A stretch of 64,000 nucleotides of DNA from Paractinoplanes tereljensis (GTDB taxonomy: Bacteria > Actinomycetota > Actinomycetes > Mycobacteriales > Micromonosporaceae): NCBI RefSeq assembly GCF_016862435.1, contig NZ_BOMY01000006.1:48345-112344 (forward strand), given 5' to 3'. A program made the position numbers and the translations under genes. Positions 43,631-54,943 of the stretch are shown here, in pieces; within the stretch, counting starts at the first letter, position 1, and each line of letters starts with the position of its first letter. A model generated the notes under the pieces. That model searched no databases, was not told the DNA's origin, and was given only the letters and a program-made list of their open reading frames with translations.

Positions 43631-44868
43631 GGCAACTCCATGGTCACGATGGTCGGCCCACCGGGCGGGCTGGACAGCGTCATCGTGCCATCGAAAGCGC
43701 CCAGACGGCGGCCGATGCCCTTGAGGCCCGTGCCACGGTCGGGGTCGGCGCCGCCCCGGCCGTCGTCGCCGACCTCCATGCGCAGCGTGTCGCCCTCGCA
43801 GCGCATGCTCACGTAGGCGACCGTGGCCCCGCTGTGCACTGTCGCGTTGGCCAGCGCCTCGGCGACCGCGAAGTAGGCGGCCGACTCGACCGGGGTGTCG
43901 AGCCGCTCGGCCACCTCGGAGTCGACGGCGGTCGGCAGGCGCAGGTTGAGAGCGAGCGCCCGGACCGCGCCGTCGAGCCCGCGCTCGGCCAGCACCGGCG
44001 GGTGGATGCCGCGGACCAGGTGACGCAGCTCCACCAGCGCGGTCGAGCTGGCCTCGCGGGCCTCGGCGAGCAGCCGCTTGGCGGCTTCCGGGTCGCGGCC
44101 GAACAATTCCTCGGCGAGGCCGATGGTCATGCCGAGCGAGACCAGCCGGGCCTGGGCGCCGTCGTGCAGGTCGCGCTCGATGCGGCGCAGCTCGGCGGCC
44201 TGGGCGTCGACCGTGTCGGCCCGGCTGTGCGACAGCTGGGTGACCCGGGCCCGCAACCGGGCGTTGGTGGTGGGGGCCAGCAGCAGCCGGTTGAACAGGG
44301 CGTCGTAGCGGCGCAGGTAGGGTGCCGCGGCCAGGCCGATGGCCAGGAACAGGGCGCCCTGCGGCAGCGACAGCAGGCCCTCGCTGACCGTGTCGATCGG
44401 CCAGATGACGCCGTAGCCATACCAGCCGGTGCCGAGCCAGATCCACAGTGGCAGCAGGATGATGCCCTCCACCCCGTAGAGCGGGATGAGCAGCGAGGCG
44501 ACGCCGAGGACCAGTCCGACGACCGCGCCCGGCACCAGCCAGGCCAGGTCGCGCCAGGTGGCCGGGTCGGTGACGATCCACTTGTAGGCGCGCCAGCCGA
44601 CCGGCCGGGCGATCGGCGGCCGGGGACGATAGGGCCGCTCGATCGGCACGCCCTGCCACCCGGCGACCGCGCGGGCGGCGTCGGCCCGCAGCCGCACCAG
44701 CACGGTCACCAGCGGCAGCAGGATCAGGCCGAGGCCCCAGACCGCGGTCGTGAGCAGCGCGACCAGGAACAGGACGAGCAGCACCACATTCGCGATCGAG
44801 AGAGCGATCGCGAGCACCCCGCCGGCCACCGCCCGCAACCCCTCACGAAGCCAGTCTCTCGTCTCCAT
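43582..44868 (-). CDS. Membrane sensor histidine kinase (HisKA_3), DesK-like context
   Basis: 428 residues. The first 200 contain about five TM helices with almost no external loops (VVLLVLFLVALLTTAVWGLG, LVPGAVVGLVLGVASLLIP and others), as in kinases that sense the membrane itself. The phospho-acceptor is His235 in RRIERDLHDGAQARL; the ATPase has EALANATVHSGA and DDGRGGADPDRGTGLKGI. ATG at 44868 with AGGA 8 nt upstream; an ATG at 44877 is in frame. Divergent from the desaturase gene. Confidence 0.92.
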   Translation of the reverse strand: METRDWLREGLRAVAGGVLAIALSIANVVLLVLFLVALLTTAVWGLGLILLPLVTVLVRLRADAARAVAGWQGVPIERPYRPRPPIARPVGWRAYKWIVTDPATWRDLAWLVPGAVVGLVLGVASLLIPLYGVEGIILLPLWIWLGTGWYGYGVIWPIDTVSEGLLSLPQGALFLAIGLAAAPYLRRYDALFNRLLLAPTTNARLRARVTQLSHSRADTVDAQAAELRRIERDLHDGAQARLVSLGMTIGLAEELFGRDPEAAKRLLAEAREASSTALVELRHLVRGIHPPVLAERGLDGAVRALALNLRLPTAVDSEVAERLDTPVESAAYFAVAEALANATVHSGATVAYVSMRCEGDTLRMEVGDDGRGGADPDRGTGLKGIGRRLGAFDGTMTLSSPPGGPTIVTMELPCVLSSPRTTLSSGTD

Positions 44869-44902
44869 GGGTTCCATCCTGGCGGGTCGGGGCACGGAAC
44901 TC

Positions 44903-44920
44903 AGTAGTGCTAGCACTACT
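44903..44920. promoter_or_regulatory. Perfect 18-bp palindrome in the kinase/desaturase divergent promoter
   Basis: AGTAGTGCTAGCACTACT is its own reverse complement and sits 34 bp before the kinase start and 59 bp before the desaturase start. Best candidate binding site of the adjacent response regulator. Confidence 0.85.
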
Positions 44921-44979
44921 CCCGAAAGTAGGCCTGGCACTCCTGACTCGGAACCCGCGAACCGGTTGAGTTGACCGGC

Positions 44980-45978
44980 ATGACGACCACGACAGCGCGA
45001 CCGCGCAGCGACTTCGCCGAGCTCGGCCGCCGCATCAACGCGGCCGGCCTCCTGGAGCGGCGGCCGGCCTATTACGCCTTTCGCCTCGGTGCGGTGGCCG
45101 CGGCGCTGGCCGCCGGCTGGACCGCGTTCTTCCTGATCGGCTCCTCCTGGTGGACCCTGGCCGTGGCCGCCTTCCTGGCCGTGGTGTTCGCCCAGGTCGC
45201 ACTGGTCGCCCACGACCTGGCCCACCGGCAGGTGTTCCGCACCAACGCGCCGAGCCGCCGGGCCGGCCTGGTCGCCGGCAACCTGGCGATCGGCATGTCC
45301 TATGGCTACTGGATGGACAAGCACACCAAGCACCACGCCAACCCCAACCACGACGACCTCGACCCCGACGTCGGCCCGGGGGTGCTGGTGTGGAGCCCGG
45401 AAGCCGCCCGGGGCAAGGGATTCCTCACCCGCTACCAGGCGTGGCTCTTCTTCCCGCTGCTCACCCTGCTGGGCATCTCGCTGAAGAAGGACAGCATCCG
45501 GGCGCTGCGCGACGGCACGGTGAAAAAGCGTGGCGTGGAGACCGTCCTGCTGGCGGTGCACCTGGCCGGTTACGCGGCGGCGCTGCTGCTGGTGCTGTCG
45601 CCGCTGCAGGCGCTCGCCTTCCTCGTGGTGCACCAGGCCCTGTTCGGGGTCTACCTGGGCCTGACGTTCGCCCCCAACCACAAGGGCATGCCGCATCCGA
45701 CCGGCGACGAAGACTTCCTCCGCAAGCAGGTGCTGACCTCGCGCAACGTGCGCGGCGGCTGGTTGGTCGACAACGCGCTGGGCGGCCTCAACTACCAGAT
45801 CGAGCACCACCTGTTCCCGTCCATGCCGACCCCCAACCTGCGCAAGGCACAGCCGATCGTCCAGCGCTACTGCGCGGAGATCGGCGTGCCCTACGAGATG
45901 ACGTCGCTGACCGAGTCGTACGCCCAGGCCCTGCGCCACCTCCACGAGGTCGGCGCCGAGCTGCGGGCCGAGCACTAA
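44980..45978 (+). CDS. Membrane fatty-acid desaturase
   Basis: 332 residues. Three histidine boxes bind the di-iron centre: HDLAHRQ, HTKHH, and QIEHHLFP near the C-terminus; QIEHH is typical of front-end and acyl-lipid desaturases. Four TM helices. It inserts a cis double bond in membrane lipid or acyl-CoA chains and so raises fluidity. Start ATG at 44980 (a TTG lies 9 nt upstream). Its end overlaps the converging TPP-enzyme gene by 4 bases. Probably controlled by the divergent two-component system. Confidence 0.93.
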   Translation: MTTTTARPRSDFAELGRRINAAGLLERRPAYYAFRLGAVAAALAAGWTAFFLIGSSWWTLAVAAFLAVVFAQVALVAHDLAHRQVFRTNAPSRRAGLVAGNLAIGMSYGYWMDKHTKHHANPNHDDLDPDVGPGVLVWSPEAARGKGFLTRYQAWLFFPLLTLLGISLKKDSIRALRDGTVKKRGVETVLLAVHLAGYAAALLLVLSPLQALAFLVVHQALFGVYLGLTFAPNHKGMPHPTGDEDFLRKQVLTSRNVRGGWLVDNALGGLNYQIEHHLFPSMPTPNLRKAQPIVQRYCAEIGVPYEMTSLTESYAQALRHLHEVGAELRAEH

Positions 45979-47735
45979 CGAGGAACGTTGCGCAGGTTGG
46001 TGCGGGCCAGGTGGGCCATCTGGCCCACCCCGCCGGCCAGCACGGTCCGGCCCATCGCCAGAGCGAAGCCGCTGGCCTCCTCCTTGGTGATGTGCGGGGG
46101 CAGCTCCAGGGCGTCCGGGTCGGTGACCACATCCAGAAGGGCGGGGCCGTCGTGATCGAGCACCTCGCGCATGGCGGCCCGCACGTCGGCGGCCTTCTCC
46201 ACCCGCACGGTGTGGAAACCGGCCGCCCGGGCGATCGCCGCGAAGTCGACGTTGTCGTGGTCGGTCTCGAACGGCGGGTCCCCGGCCACCAGCATCTCCA
46301 GCCGCACCATGCCGAGGCTCGAGTTGTTGAAGACCACGACCTTCACCGGCAGCCGGTGGGTGCGGGCCGTGAGCAGTTCGCCGAGCAGCATCGACAGGCC
46401 GCCGTCCCCCGACATCGACACCACCTGCCGGCTCCGGTCGAGCATCTGCGCGCCGAGCGCGTGCGGCAGGGCGTTCGCCATCGTGCCGTGCACCCACGAG
46501 CCGAGCAGCCGGCGCTTGCCGTTGGGGGTGATGTAACGGGCGATCCAGGAACAGCACATGCCGGTGTCGGCCGTGAAGATCGCGTCGTCGGCGGCCTCCT
46601 CGTCGAGCACCCGGGCGACGTATTCGGGGTGGATCGGCGACAGGTGCTCGATGTCGTGGGTGTACGCGTCGACCACCCGGTCCAGCTCTTTCGAGTGCTT
46701 GTGCAGCATCTGATCGAGGAAGTCCCGCTTCTTCGGCGCGAGCTTCGGCAGCAGCGCCCGGATCGTCGCGCCGACGTCGCCGGCCACGCCCATCTCGAGG
46801 GCGCTGCGCCGGCCCAGGTGGGACGGGTCGATGTCGACCTGCACGGTGTTCTTCTGCGGCAGGAACTGCCGGTAGGGGAAGTCGGTGCCGAGCAGCAGGA
46901 GCAGGTCGGCCTCGTGGCAGGCCTGGTAACAGGAGCCGTAACCCAGCAGACCCGACATCCCCACGTCGTACGGGTTGTCGTACTGCAGCGATTCCTTGCC
47001 GCGCAGGCTGTGCCCGACCGGGGCGTTGATCTTTTCGGCCAGCGCCAGCACCTCGGCCCGGGCCCCGGCGCAGCCGATCCCGCCGAAGATGGCGACCTTT
47101 TCCGCGGCGTTGATCCGCTCGGCCAGCGCGTCGATCACGTCAGCCGGCGGCGCGCCCAGCACCCGTCCCGCCATCGGGTGTCCGGTGCCGGTCTCGTTGA
47201 CCGCGGCCGCCTCCAGCACATCACCCGGCACCACAAGCACCGCCGCCCCCAGCTTGCCCACCGCGGCCTGGATGCCCACCCGGACCATCCGCGGCATCTG
47301 CTCGGCCGACGACACCATCTCGGTCCAGTGGCTGGCCTGCTCGAACAGGCGCTTCGGGTCGGTCTCCTGGAAGAAGCCGGTGCCGATCTCGGTGGAGACG
47401 ATGTGCGAGGCGATCGCCAGCACCGGCGCCCCCGACCGATGCGCGTCGAAAACGCCCTGGATGAGGTGGGTGTTGCCGGGCCCGCAACTGCCGGCGCAGA
47501 CCGCCAGCCGGCCGGTGAGCTGCGCCTCCGCCGACGCCGCGAAGGCGGCCGCCTCCTCGTTGCGCACGTGCACCCACTCGATCTCGCCGCTGCGCCGGAT
47601 GGCGTCACTCAGCGAGTTGAGGCTGTCCCCCACGATGCCGTAAATCCGGCGCACACCCGACTGCACCAGCACCTCGACCAATTGGTCGGCGACCGTCTGC
47701 TTCTTCCCGAACACCCCGAGCCTCCCGCCCGTCAT
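45975..47735 (-). CDS. Thiamine-diphosphate enzyme, pyruvate oxidase/dehydrogenase (PoxB) type
   Basis: 586 residues with the three-domain layout of the acetolactate synthase/POX superfamily. The catalytic Glu is in VRNEEAAAFAASAEAQLTG (about 60), the middle FAD-domain region at 190-330, and the TPP motif GDGGLSMLLGELLTA...VVFNNSSLG near 430-465. Best fit is quinone-linked pyruvate dehydrogenase making acetate and CO2 at the membrane. A close alternative is pyruvate oxidase (oxygen). ATG at 47735 is chosen over an in-frame upstream start overlapping the divergent SDR. Confidence 0.88.
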   Translation of the reverse strand: MTGGRLGVFGKKQTVADQLVEVLVQSGVRRIYGIVGDSLNSLSDAIRRSGEIEWVHVRNEEAAAFAASAEAQLTGRLAVCAGSCGPGNTHLIQGVFDAHRSGAPVLAIASHIVSTEIGTGFFQETDPKRLFEQASHWTEMVSSAEQMPRMVRVGIQAAVGKLGAAVLVVPGDVLEAAAVNETGTGHPMAGRVLGAPPADVIDALAERINAAEKVAIFGGIGCAGARAEVLALAEKINAPVGHSLRGKESLQYDNPYDVGMSGLLGYGSCYQACHEADLLLLLGTDFPYRQFLPQKNTVQVDIDPSHLGRRSALEMGVAGDVGATIRALLPKLAPKKRDFLDQMLHKHSKELDRVVDAYTHDIEHLSPIHPEYVARVLDEEAADDAIFTADTGMCCSWIARYITPNGKRRLLGSWVHGTMANALPHALGAQMLDRSRQVVSMSGDGGLSMLLGELLTARTHRLPVKVVVFNNSSLGMVRLEMLVAGDPPFETDHDNVDFAAIARAAGFHTVRVEKAADVRAAMREVLDHDGPALLDVVTDPDALELPPHITKEEASGFALAMGRTVLAGGVGQMAHLARTNLRNVPR

Positions 47736-47785
47736 GGAACCGTGTGGTGAGTACCCCCGCTCACCCACCACGAACGGAGTTGGCG

Positions 47786-48565
47786 ATGGATCTGCGTCTC
47801 ACCGGCAAGGTAGCCGTCATAACGGGAGGAAGTGCCGGTATCGGCCGGGCGATCGCCCACGGCCTGGCGGCCGAGGGCGTCAATCTGGTCCTGGTGGCCC
47901 GCGACGAGGCCCGCTTGCGCTCGGTCGACATCCCGGGCGTACGGGTGGTGGGCGTCCCCGCCGACCTGACCGTGCCGGACGACGCGGCCCGGGTGGCCCG
48001 GGTCGTCGAGCAGGAGTTCGGTGGCGCCGACATCCTGATCAACAACGCCGGCACCGGCAGCGAAGAAAAGATCATGACGGCCGCCGACGACCGCTGGCAG
48101 TGGTACTGGGACCTGCACGTGATGGCCGCCGTCCGGCTGGCCCGGGCGCTGGTGCCGGGCATGCGCGCCCGGGGCGGCGGGGTGATCCTGAACAACGGCT
48201 CGATCTGCGCCACCCAGCCGCTGGGCTACGAGCCGATCTACAACGTGACCAAGGCGGCCCTGGTCATGTTCTCGAAGTGCCTGGCCAACGAGCTGATCGG
48301 CGACAACATCCGGGTGAACGCGGTAAACCCCGGCCTGGTGATGACCGGCGACTGGGTCAAGACCGCGAAGCTGCTCACCGAGGGCACCGACCAGACCTGG
48401 GAGCAATATCTTCAGAAGATCGCCGACGACAACGCCCCGATCGGCCGGTTCGCCACCCCCGAGGAGATCGCCGACCTGTTCGTCTTCCTGGCCTCCGACC
48501 GCGCGAGCTACACCGTCGGCTCGACCTATTACATCGACGGAGGCTGGTTGAATGTGACGACGTGA
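47786..48565 (+). CDS. Short-chain dehydrogenase/reductase
   Basis: 259 residues, classical SDR: TGGSAGIG (13-20), NNAG, catalytic Ser in NNGSICA and YNVTK (usual YxxxK), ending with the family GSTYYIDGGW. Substrate unknown. CGGAG ribosome site 7 nt before the ATG. Overlaps the MpaB gene (GTGA), so the two oxidoreductases are made together. Divergent from the TPP enzyme across 50 bp. Confidence 0.9.
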   Translation: MDLRLTGKVAVITGGSAGIGRAIAHGLAAEGVNLVLVARDEARLRSVDIPGVRVVGVPADLTVPDDAARVARVVEQEFGGADILINNAGTGSEEKIMTAADDRWQWYWDLHVMAAVRLARALVPGMRARGGGVILNNGSICATQPLGYEPIYNVTKAALVMFSKCLANELIGDNIRVNAVNPGLVMTGDWVKTAKLLTEGTDQTWEQYLQKIADDNAPIGRFATPEEIADLFVFLASDRASYTVGSTYYIDGGWLNVTT

Positions 48566-49407
48566 GAGACCGATACGCCAATCTGGCCGCCACCCGCGCC
48601 CTGGATCCCGCTCGCGACTACGAGCAGATCTTCCGGACCATGCTGCGCTTCGAGTTCCCGTGGGACATGCGGCTGTCCCTCAACCTCGCGTTCAACCGGT
48701 CCTTCTCCATCCCCCGGGTGGCCGAGACCCTGGTCGGCACCGGCGAGCTGCTCGAACGCCCCCGCAAGCGGGCGGACGACACCGGCATCCTGATGTACGA
48801 GATCGTCCTGAACGGCTTCGCCGATCCCCGGGCCCGGGCCGCGATCCGCCGGATCAACCAGATCCACCGCCCGTACCGCGATTTCCCGGCCGACGACTAT
48901 CTCTACGTCCTGGCCTGCGGCGTCGTCCTCCCGCTGCGCTGGCTGGACCGCTACGGCTGGCGCCGCCCCTGCTGCCACGAGCGGGAGGCGACGTACCGCT
49001 TCTTCGGCGAGCTGGCCGGGCACATGAACGTGCCCGGCATGCCCGACTCCCTGTCCGGGACGGAGACCTGGTTCGAGGCGTACGACCAAGCCCACCTGCA
49101 GCCCAGCGACGCCGCCCGGACCATCGAGCGCTCCACCCGCGAACGCATGCTGAAACGCCTTCCCCGCCCGCTGGCCCCACTGGGCAACTCGCTGGTGAGC
49201 GCGATGTACGACGACCGCCAGCGCACCGCCACCGGCGTGCCCACCCCGCCGTGGCCGGTGCGCGCGGCCCTGCACACCACGCTCAAGGCCAGGTCGCGCG
49301 TGCTCCGGCACCTGCACCGCCCACGCCCGACAGGCCTCTTCGAGGACGGCATCCAAACCAAGACCTACCCCGACGGGTACGACATAGCCGAGCTGGGTCC
49401 GCGATAG
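48562..49407 (+). CDS. MpaB-family oxygenase (DUF2236, latex-clearing/ER-bound oxygenase type)
   Basis: 281 residues. Family blocks are clear: DDTGILMYEIVLNGF, RRINQIHRPYRDFPADDYLYVLA, PLRWLDRYGWR and RFFGELAGHMNVPGMP. The conserved His in RINQIH is a haem-ligand candidate by analogy with Lcp-type b-type cytochrome oxygenases. GTG start overlaps the SDR stop. Substrate unknown; coupling to an SDR suggests oxidation of a hydrophobic compound followed by a redox step. Confidence 0.85.
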   Translation: MRDRYANLAATRALDPARDYEQIFRTMLRFEFPWDMRLSLNLAFNRSFSIPRVAETLVGTGELLERPRKRADDTGILMYEIVLNGFADPRARAAIRRINQIHRPYRDFPADDYLYVLACGVVLPLRWLDRYGWRRPCCHEREATYRFFGELAGHMNVPGMPDSLSGTETWFEAYDQAHLQPSDAARTIERSTRERMLKRLPRPLAPLGNSLVSAMYDDRQRTATGVPTPPWPVRAALHTTLKARSRVLRHLHRPRPTGLFEDGIQTKTYPDGYDIAELGPR

Positions 49408-49500
49408 TCAGAGCCGGTGGCCGGTGGTGCTCTCGACGTGCTCGGGCAGGTCCCCGGCGTGGCCGGCCGCCCGGTTGCGGTCCCCCACGATGATCGGGCG

Positions 49501-50070
49501 ATGGCATTCACCCGGCTGCATCTCGTACGCCACGGCGAGCAGGACCCGGCCTCCGACCACGCACCCGAGGGCGGCCTCTCACCGCGCGGGCGAGAGCAGG
49601 CCGAGCGGCTGGGCCGACGATTGAGCAACACCCCGTTCGCGGCGATCCATCACAGCCCGCTGGCCCGGGCGGCGCAGACCGCCGACCTCGTCGCGGCCCA
49701 CCTCGGACCGGTTCCCCGGCACGCCTGCGACCACGTCACCGACCGCACCCCAGTGCCGTCCCCCGCCCGGCGCGGCGACTACCCGGAGCGGTGGCTTTCC
49801 TGGCTGGACGATGTGCCCAGGGACGAGCGAGACGAGGACGCGAAGGCCCTGCGGACCGCCGTAGAGCACTTCGGAGCAACCGACGACCAGGACCGCAACG
49901 AACTGCTGATCACCCACAACTTCGTAATCGGCTGGTTCGTCCGCCACGTGCTGGACGCCCCGGAATGGCGTTGGATCGGCCTCAACCTGGACAACTGCGC
50001 CCTGACAGTCGTCGAGTGGGACAGCAGCCGCCCACCCCGGCTGATCACCTTCAACGAGTCCGTGAGCTAG
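49501..50070 (+). CDS. Histidine phosphatase superfamily (phosphoglycerate mutase-like)
   Basis: 189 residues. Catalytic motif LVRHGEQ at 8-14, Arg in SPLARAAQTA, and second His in LLITHNFVIGW. Specific phosphatase substrate unknown. The end overlaps the converging secreted-protein gene by 4 bases. 93 bp after MpaB, perhaps the same transcript; no strong ribosome site. Confidence 0.88.
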   Translation: MAFTRLHLVRHGEQDPASDHAPEGGLSPRGREQAERLGRRLSNTPFAAIHHSPLARAAQTADLVAAHLGPVPRHACDHVTDRTPVPSPARRGDYPERWLSWLDDVPRDERDEDAKALRTAVEHFGATDDQDRNELLITHNFVIGWFVRHVLDAPEWRWIGLNLDNCALTVVEWDSSRPPRLITFNESVS

Positions 50071-51503
50071 CTGGGCAGGACTCGGGCGATCTTGATGGAG
50101 GTGCTGGTGGAACCGGCCGCGGGGTAGGCGGCGCTGCCGTCGGCGTACGGCTTGAAGGCCTGGTAATTGTGGTCCTTGGCGGCGATGGTGAACTGCTTGC
50201 CGGTGGCCGCGCCGGTGCCCGAGTTGTAGACCTGGGCCTTCATCGTGGAGCCGGACTGCCAGGTCAGCAGCATCTTGCCGGCGCCGTAGGTGACCAGGTG
50301 CGGGTGTTGCGAGCCGGCCGAGGTCTTGATGGTCTTGTCGGCGGCGGAGCTGCCGCTGAAGTGGGACAGCCGGACCGTCCCGCCCTGGCTCCACGCCGTC
50401 CAGTAACCCGAGCTCTTGGCCAGCACCAGGTCGCCGCCGAACAACGAGCCGTCGCAGGTGCCGGCCGCTACCGTTCGGTACGGGTTGGGCTGGGCGATCC
50501 GGCAGTCGTTGTCGGTGGCGCAGACCATCGCGAACTTCTTGGCGCGCGGGTCCCAGACGATCCGGGACGTCCACGCGTGGCTGCACCCGACCTCGAAGCT
50601 GTTGTGGCCGCTCAGCAGCGCGCCCGACTTGCTCACCACCTGCATCCGGTCGCCCTCGTGGATGTCCACGCAGCTGCCGTTCTGCACGGTGATCGCGACG
50701 CCGAAGTAGGCCGCGAAGTTGGTGCCGTCGGTCGCCAGCCGGCCGTGGTGCTGGTACCACCAGACGAAGCGGGCGCCGTCGTCGTAGCCGCCGCGGGCCG
50801 AGGTCAGGTTGGTGACCTGGCGTTCCCACACGGTCTTGCCGGCGTTGTCGAAGCGGACCATCACCATCTGGTTGCACGGGCTGGATTCGCCGCCGCAGAG
50901 CGGGCCGGTGTGGCAGTCGCCCTTGCGGGTCAGCAGCAGCACGCCGCCGGTCGCGTCGGCCTGGACGTCCTGCAGGTCGATGCCGGTGAAGCTGGTGGGG
51001 GTGCCGACGAGTTTGTCGTCGCAGCCGAGCCGGCCCAGGTGGACCTTGCCGTCGGTGCCGAGCCAGGCCAGCCACGAGCCGCCGTTGGGAGCGGCCGAGA
51101 TCGCCATCGGCAGGGCTTCGGTGTCGCCTTCGCCGCCGTAACCCTTCACCGCCGAACCCACGCTGACCTGGGTGATTTTGGTGGCGGGGGCGGCGCCGAC
51201 CGGGCGGGCGCAGGGGCCGGCGGTCTTGGGAGTGGCCGACGCTGAGGCCGAGGGTGCGGCCGACACCGGGGCGGCGGCGACAGAGGTGGCAGCCGAGGGG
51301 ACGGCCGATGACGAAACAGAAACAGAAGAGGACGGAGAAACAGAGGGCGATGAGGACGAGAACCAACCGCTGGCCCCGGCGGGCAGGACGAACGCCGCGG
51401 CGGCCACCGCCGCAGCAACCCCGATGACCACGCCGAGTACGGCGAAACGGCGGGCGGGCGATCCGGGTTTGCGGTGCCCGCTGGGGGCCTCATTCGTGCT
51501 CAT
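50067..51503 (-). CDS. Membrane-anchored extracellular protein of unknown function, probable beta-propeller
   Basis: 478 residues: short cytoplasmic tail, one TM helix/uncleaved signal (RFAVLGVVIGVAAAVAAAAFVLP), an 80-residue Ser/Ala/Pro stalk, then about 370 residues with repeating blocks (WLAWLGTDGKVHLGRL, GGVLLLTRKGD, YWTAWSQGGTVRLSHFSG) like a beta-propeller. Many Cys (about 10) suggest disulfides. Family not recognised. Confidence 0.75.
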   Translation of the reverse strand: MSTNEAPSGHRKPGSPARRFAVLGVVIGVAAAVAAAAFVLPAGASGWFSSSSPSVSPSSSVSVSSSAVPSAATSVAAAPVSAAPSASASATPKTAGPCARPVGAAPATKITQVSVGSAVKGYGGEGDTEALPMAISAAPNGGSWLAWLGTDGKVHLGRLGCDDKLVGTPTSFTGIDLQDVQADATGGVLLLTRKGDCHTGPLCGGESSPCNQMVMVRFDNAGKTVWERQVTNLTSARGGYDDGARFVWWYQHHGRLATDGTNFAAYFGVAITVQNGSCVDIHEGDRMQVVSKSGALLSGHNSFEVGCSHAWTSRIVWDPRAKKFAMVCATDNDCRIAQPNPYRTVAAGTCDGSLFGGDLVLAKSSGYWTAWSQGGTVRLSHFSGSSAADKTIKTSAGSQHPHLVTYGAGKMLLTWQSGSTMKAQVYNSGTGAATGKQFTIAAKDHNYQAFKPYADGSAAYPAAGSTSTSIKIARVLPS

Positions 51504-51570
51504 CAGCGCGGGACTTTACTGGGCACGCTCCCACGGCGTCATCCTGAAGATCTTTGGGGAGCCTTAATCT

Positions 51571-53172
51571 TTACCGCCGGTAGATCCGGATCGAGTACCC
51601 CACGTTGTCGATCTCGGTGCTCGAGTCGATGAGCTGTTTCAACCGGCCCCGGGCGAGCGCCACCCGCGAGTCCGACACGACGAGCAGTCCATGCACGTCA
51701 TCAAGAGGCACCCCGAGCGGATTTTTCCCCTGAATCCCGTAATATCCGGGCACGCCGCTGCCCTTGTAGACGAGCCAGACCGTCTCGTTCGGATACGCAG
51801 TTCGCAACCGCGTCCCGAGCCGCCCGAGATCCTGCCCCCAGTCCACATTGGCGTCGTGCAGGTTGAGGTGCGTCTTCGAGGTCCCGCCGAACGCCTCGTT
51901 CGAATACGGCAGGTAGTACGGGAAGGTCAGCATCGAACTGACCGCCACGAAAGCGACAAGCACCCCGGTAGCGATCCGGGCGAACCGGAACCGGATCAGC
52001 ACCACCGTCCCGGACACCACGGCCAGGAAGATCGGCATGAAGATCACGTAACGGGTGCCGTAGTCGCGCGACCCGGTCATCGCCACCAGCATCAGCACGC
52101 CCGCGGGCAGCAACAGATAAAGCGTCGCGATTCGCAGCGCCGGCCGCACCAGCATGGTGATCGTGCCGGCCAGCCAGAGCGCGATCATCCCGAGCGGCGT
52201 CTTGATCAGCAGCGCCACCGGCAGGTAATACCAGGGCGATCCGCGGTAGGCGTGCCCGAGCAGGAACCCGTTGAAGCTGCGCGACTCGAACCGGAACTGG
52301 ATCAGAATCCCGTCCCGATAGGCCTTGGGGAACGGCAGCAGGTCGACCACGAACCCCTTGAGGCCGCCCGGATTGGTGAGATAGGCCGGGGTTGTCCACC
52401 GCATCGACCGATCCACCGCGAAGTAGACAACCCACACCACGGCGACGGCGATCAATCCCACGCCGATCGCGGCCGCCAGCCGCAGGAGCAGCGAACGCCA
52501 CCATGACGAAGGCCGGCCGATGACGACCGGAGACAAAAGCGCAAGAGCCAGGACTATGGGTACGGCGGGGAGCGCGCTCATCCGGGTCGCCAGCGCCGCA
52601 CCCAGTGCCAGCCCGGCCAGCGGCAGATAGAGCCGAGGTCGTTTCCGGGAACGCCACAGCATCCAGAACGTGGTGAGCAGCATCCCGGCCGCCGGAACGT
52701 CCAGGGTGGCCAGCGAGCCGTGCGCGATCACGTCGGGCGAGAAAGCGTAGAGCGCGAGCGCGACCAGCCCGGCCCACGGCCCGGCCAGGTCGCGGGCGAA
52801 CCCGAGCACGACCAGCCCGAACAGCAGGGTCAGCACGATCATCGGCAGCCGGGCCAGCAGCATCAGCCGGAACGGGTTGTTGCCGGTCTCGTAGAGCAGG
52901 TGCCGGCCCAGCGCGGTCTGATTGCCCGGATAGGACGGATCAAGCTGGGCGTCGTCGAAGACCAGCCCGGCCGCCATCAGCAGCTTGCCCAGCGGCGGGT
53001 GCTCCGGGTTGTAACGCAGGCTGTGCTGCTGGGTGAGCACCTCGGCGGTGGCCACGTAGACCGGTTCGTCGATGGTCGGCGACTGCTGCATCGCGGTGGT
53101 GACCATCGCGAACGCCATGCCCCCCAGCAACGCTGCGACTACGAGGAGATAGGCGATGCGTCGGCGCGGCAC
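51571..53172 (-). CDS. GT-C membrane glycosyltransferase (PMT/ArnT-like)
   Basis: 533 residues with 11-12 TM helices. The first outer loop holds TIDEPVYVATAEVLTQ, with the Asp-Glu typical of GT39/GT83 lipid-linked sugar transferases, and YNPEHPPLGKLL, the hallmark of PMT-like proteins. It likely moves a sugar from a polyprenyl phosphate to a protein or envelope glycan. GTG start. 9 bp after the acyl-CoA synthetase gene on the same strand. Confidence 0.87.
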   Translation of the reverse strand: MPRRRIAYLLVVAALLGGMAFAMVTTAMQQSPTIDEPVYVATAEVLTQQHSLRYNPEHPPLGKLLMAAGLVFDDAQLDPSYPGNQTALGRHLLYETGNNPFRLMLLARLPMIVLTLLFGLVVLGFARDLAGPWAGLVALALYAFSPDVIAHGSLATLDVPAAGMLLTTFWMLWRSRKRPRLYLPLAGLALGAALATRMSALPAVPIVLALALLSPVVIGRPSSWWRSLLLRLAAAIGVGLIAVAVVWVVYFAVDRSMRWTTPAYLTNPGGLKGFVVDLLPFPKAYRDGILIQFRFESRSFNGFLLGHAYRGSPWYYLPVALLIKTPLGMIALWLAGTITMLVRPALRIATLYLLLPAGVLMLVAMTGSRDYGTRYVIFMPIFLAVVSGTVVLIRFRFARIATGVLVAFVAVSSMLTFPYYLPYSNEAFGGTSKTHLNLHDANVDWGQDLGRLGTRLRTAYPNETVWLVYKGSGVPGYYGIQGKNPLGVPLDDVHGLLVVSDSRVALARGRLKQLIDSSTEIDNVGYSIRIYRR

Positions 53173-53181
53173 CGCGCAACC

Positions 53182-54849
<1,668 letters not shown>

Positions 54850-54943
54850 GATGTCCCCTCAGCGCGTCCTGATCAGCACAGACTGCGCCGGGCGAGGCGT
54901 TGAACACCAGCCCCATCCGGGGGTGGCGATCATCTCAAACCTC

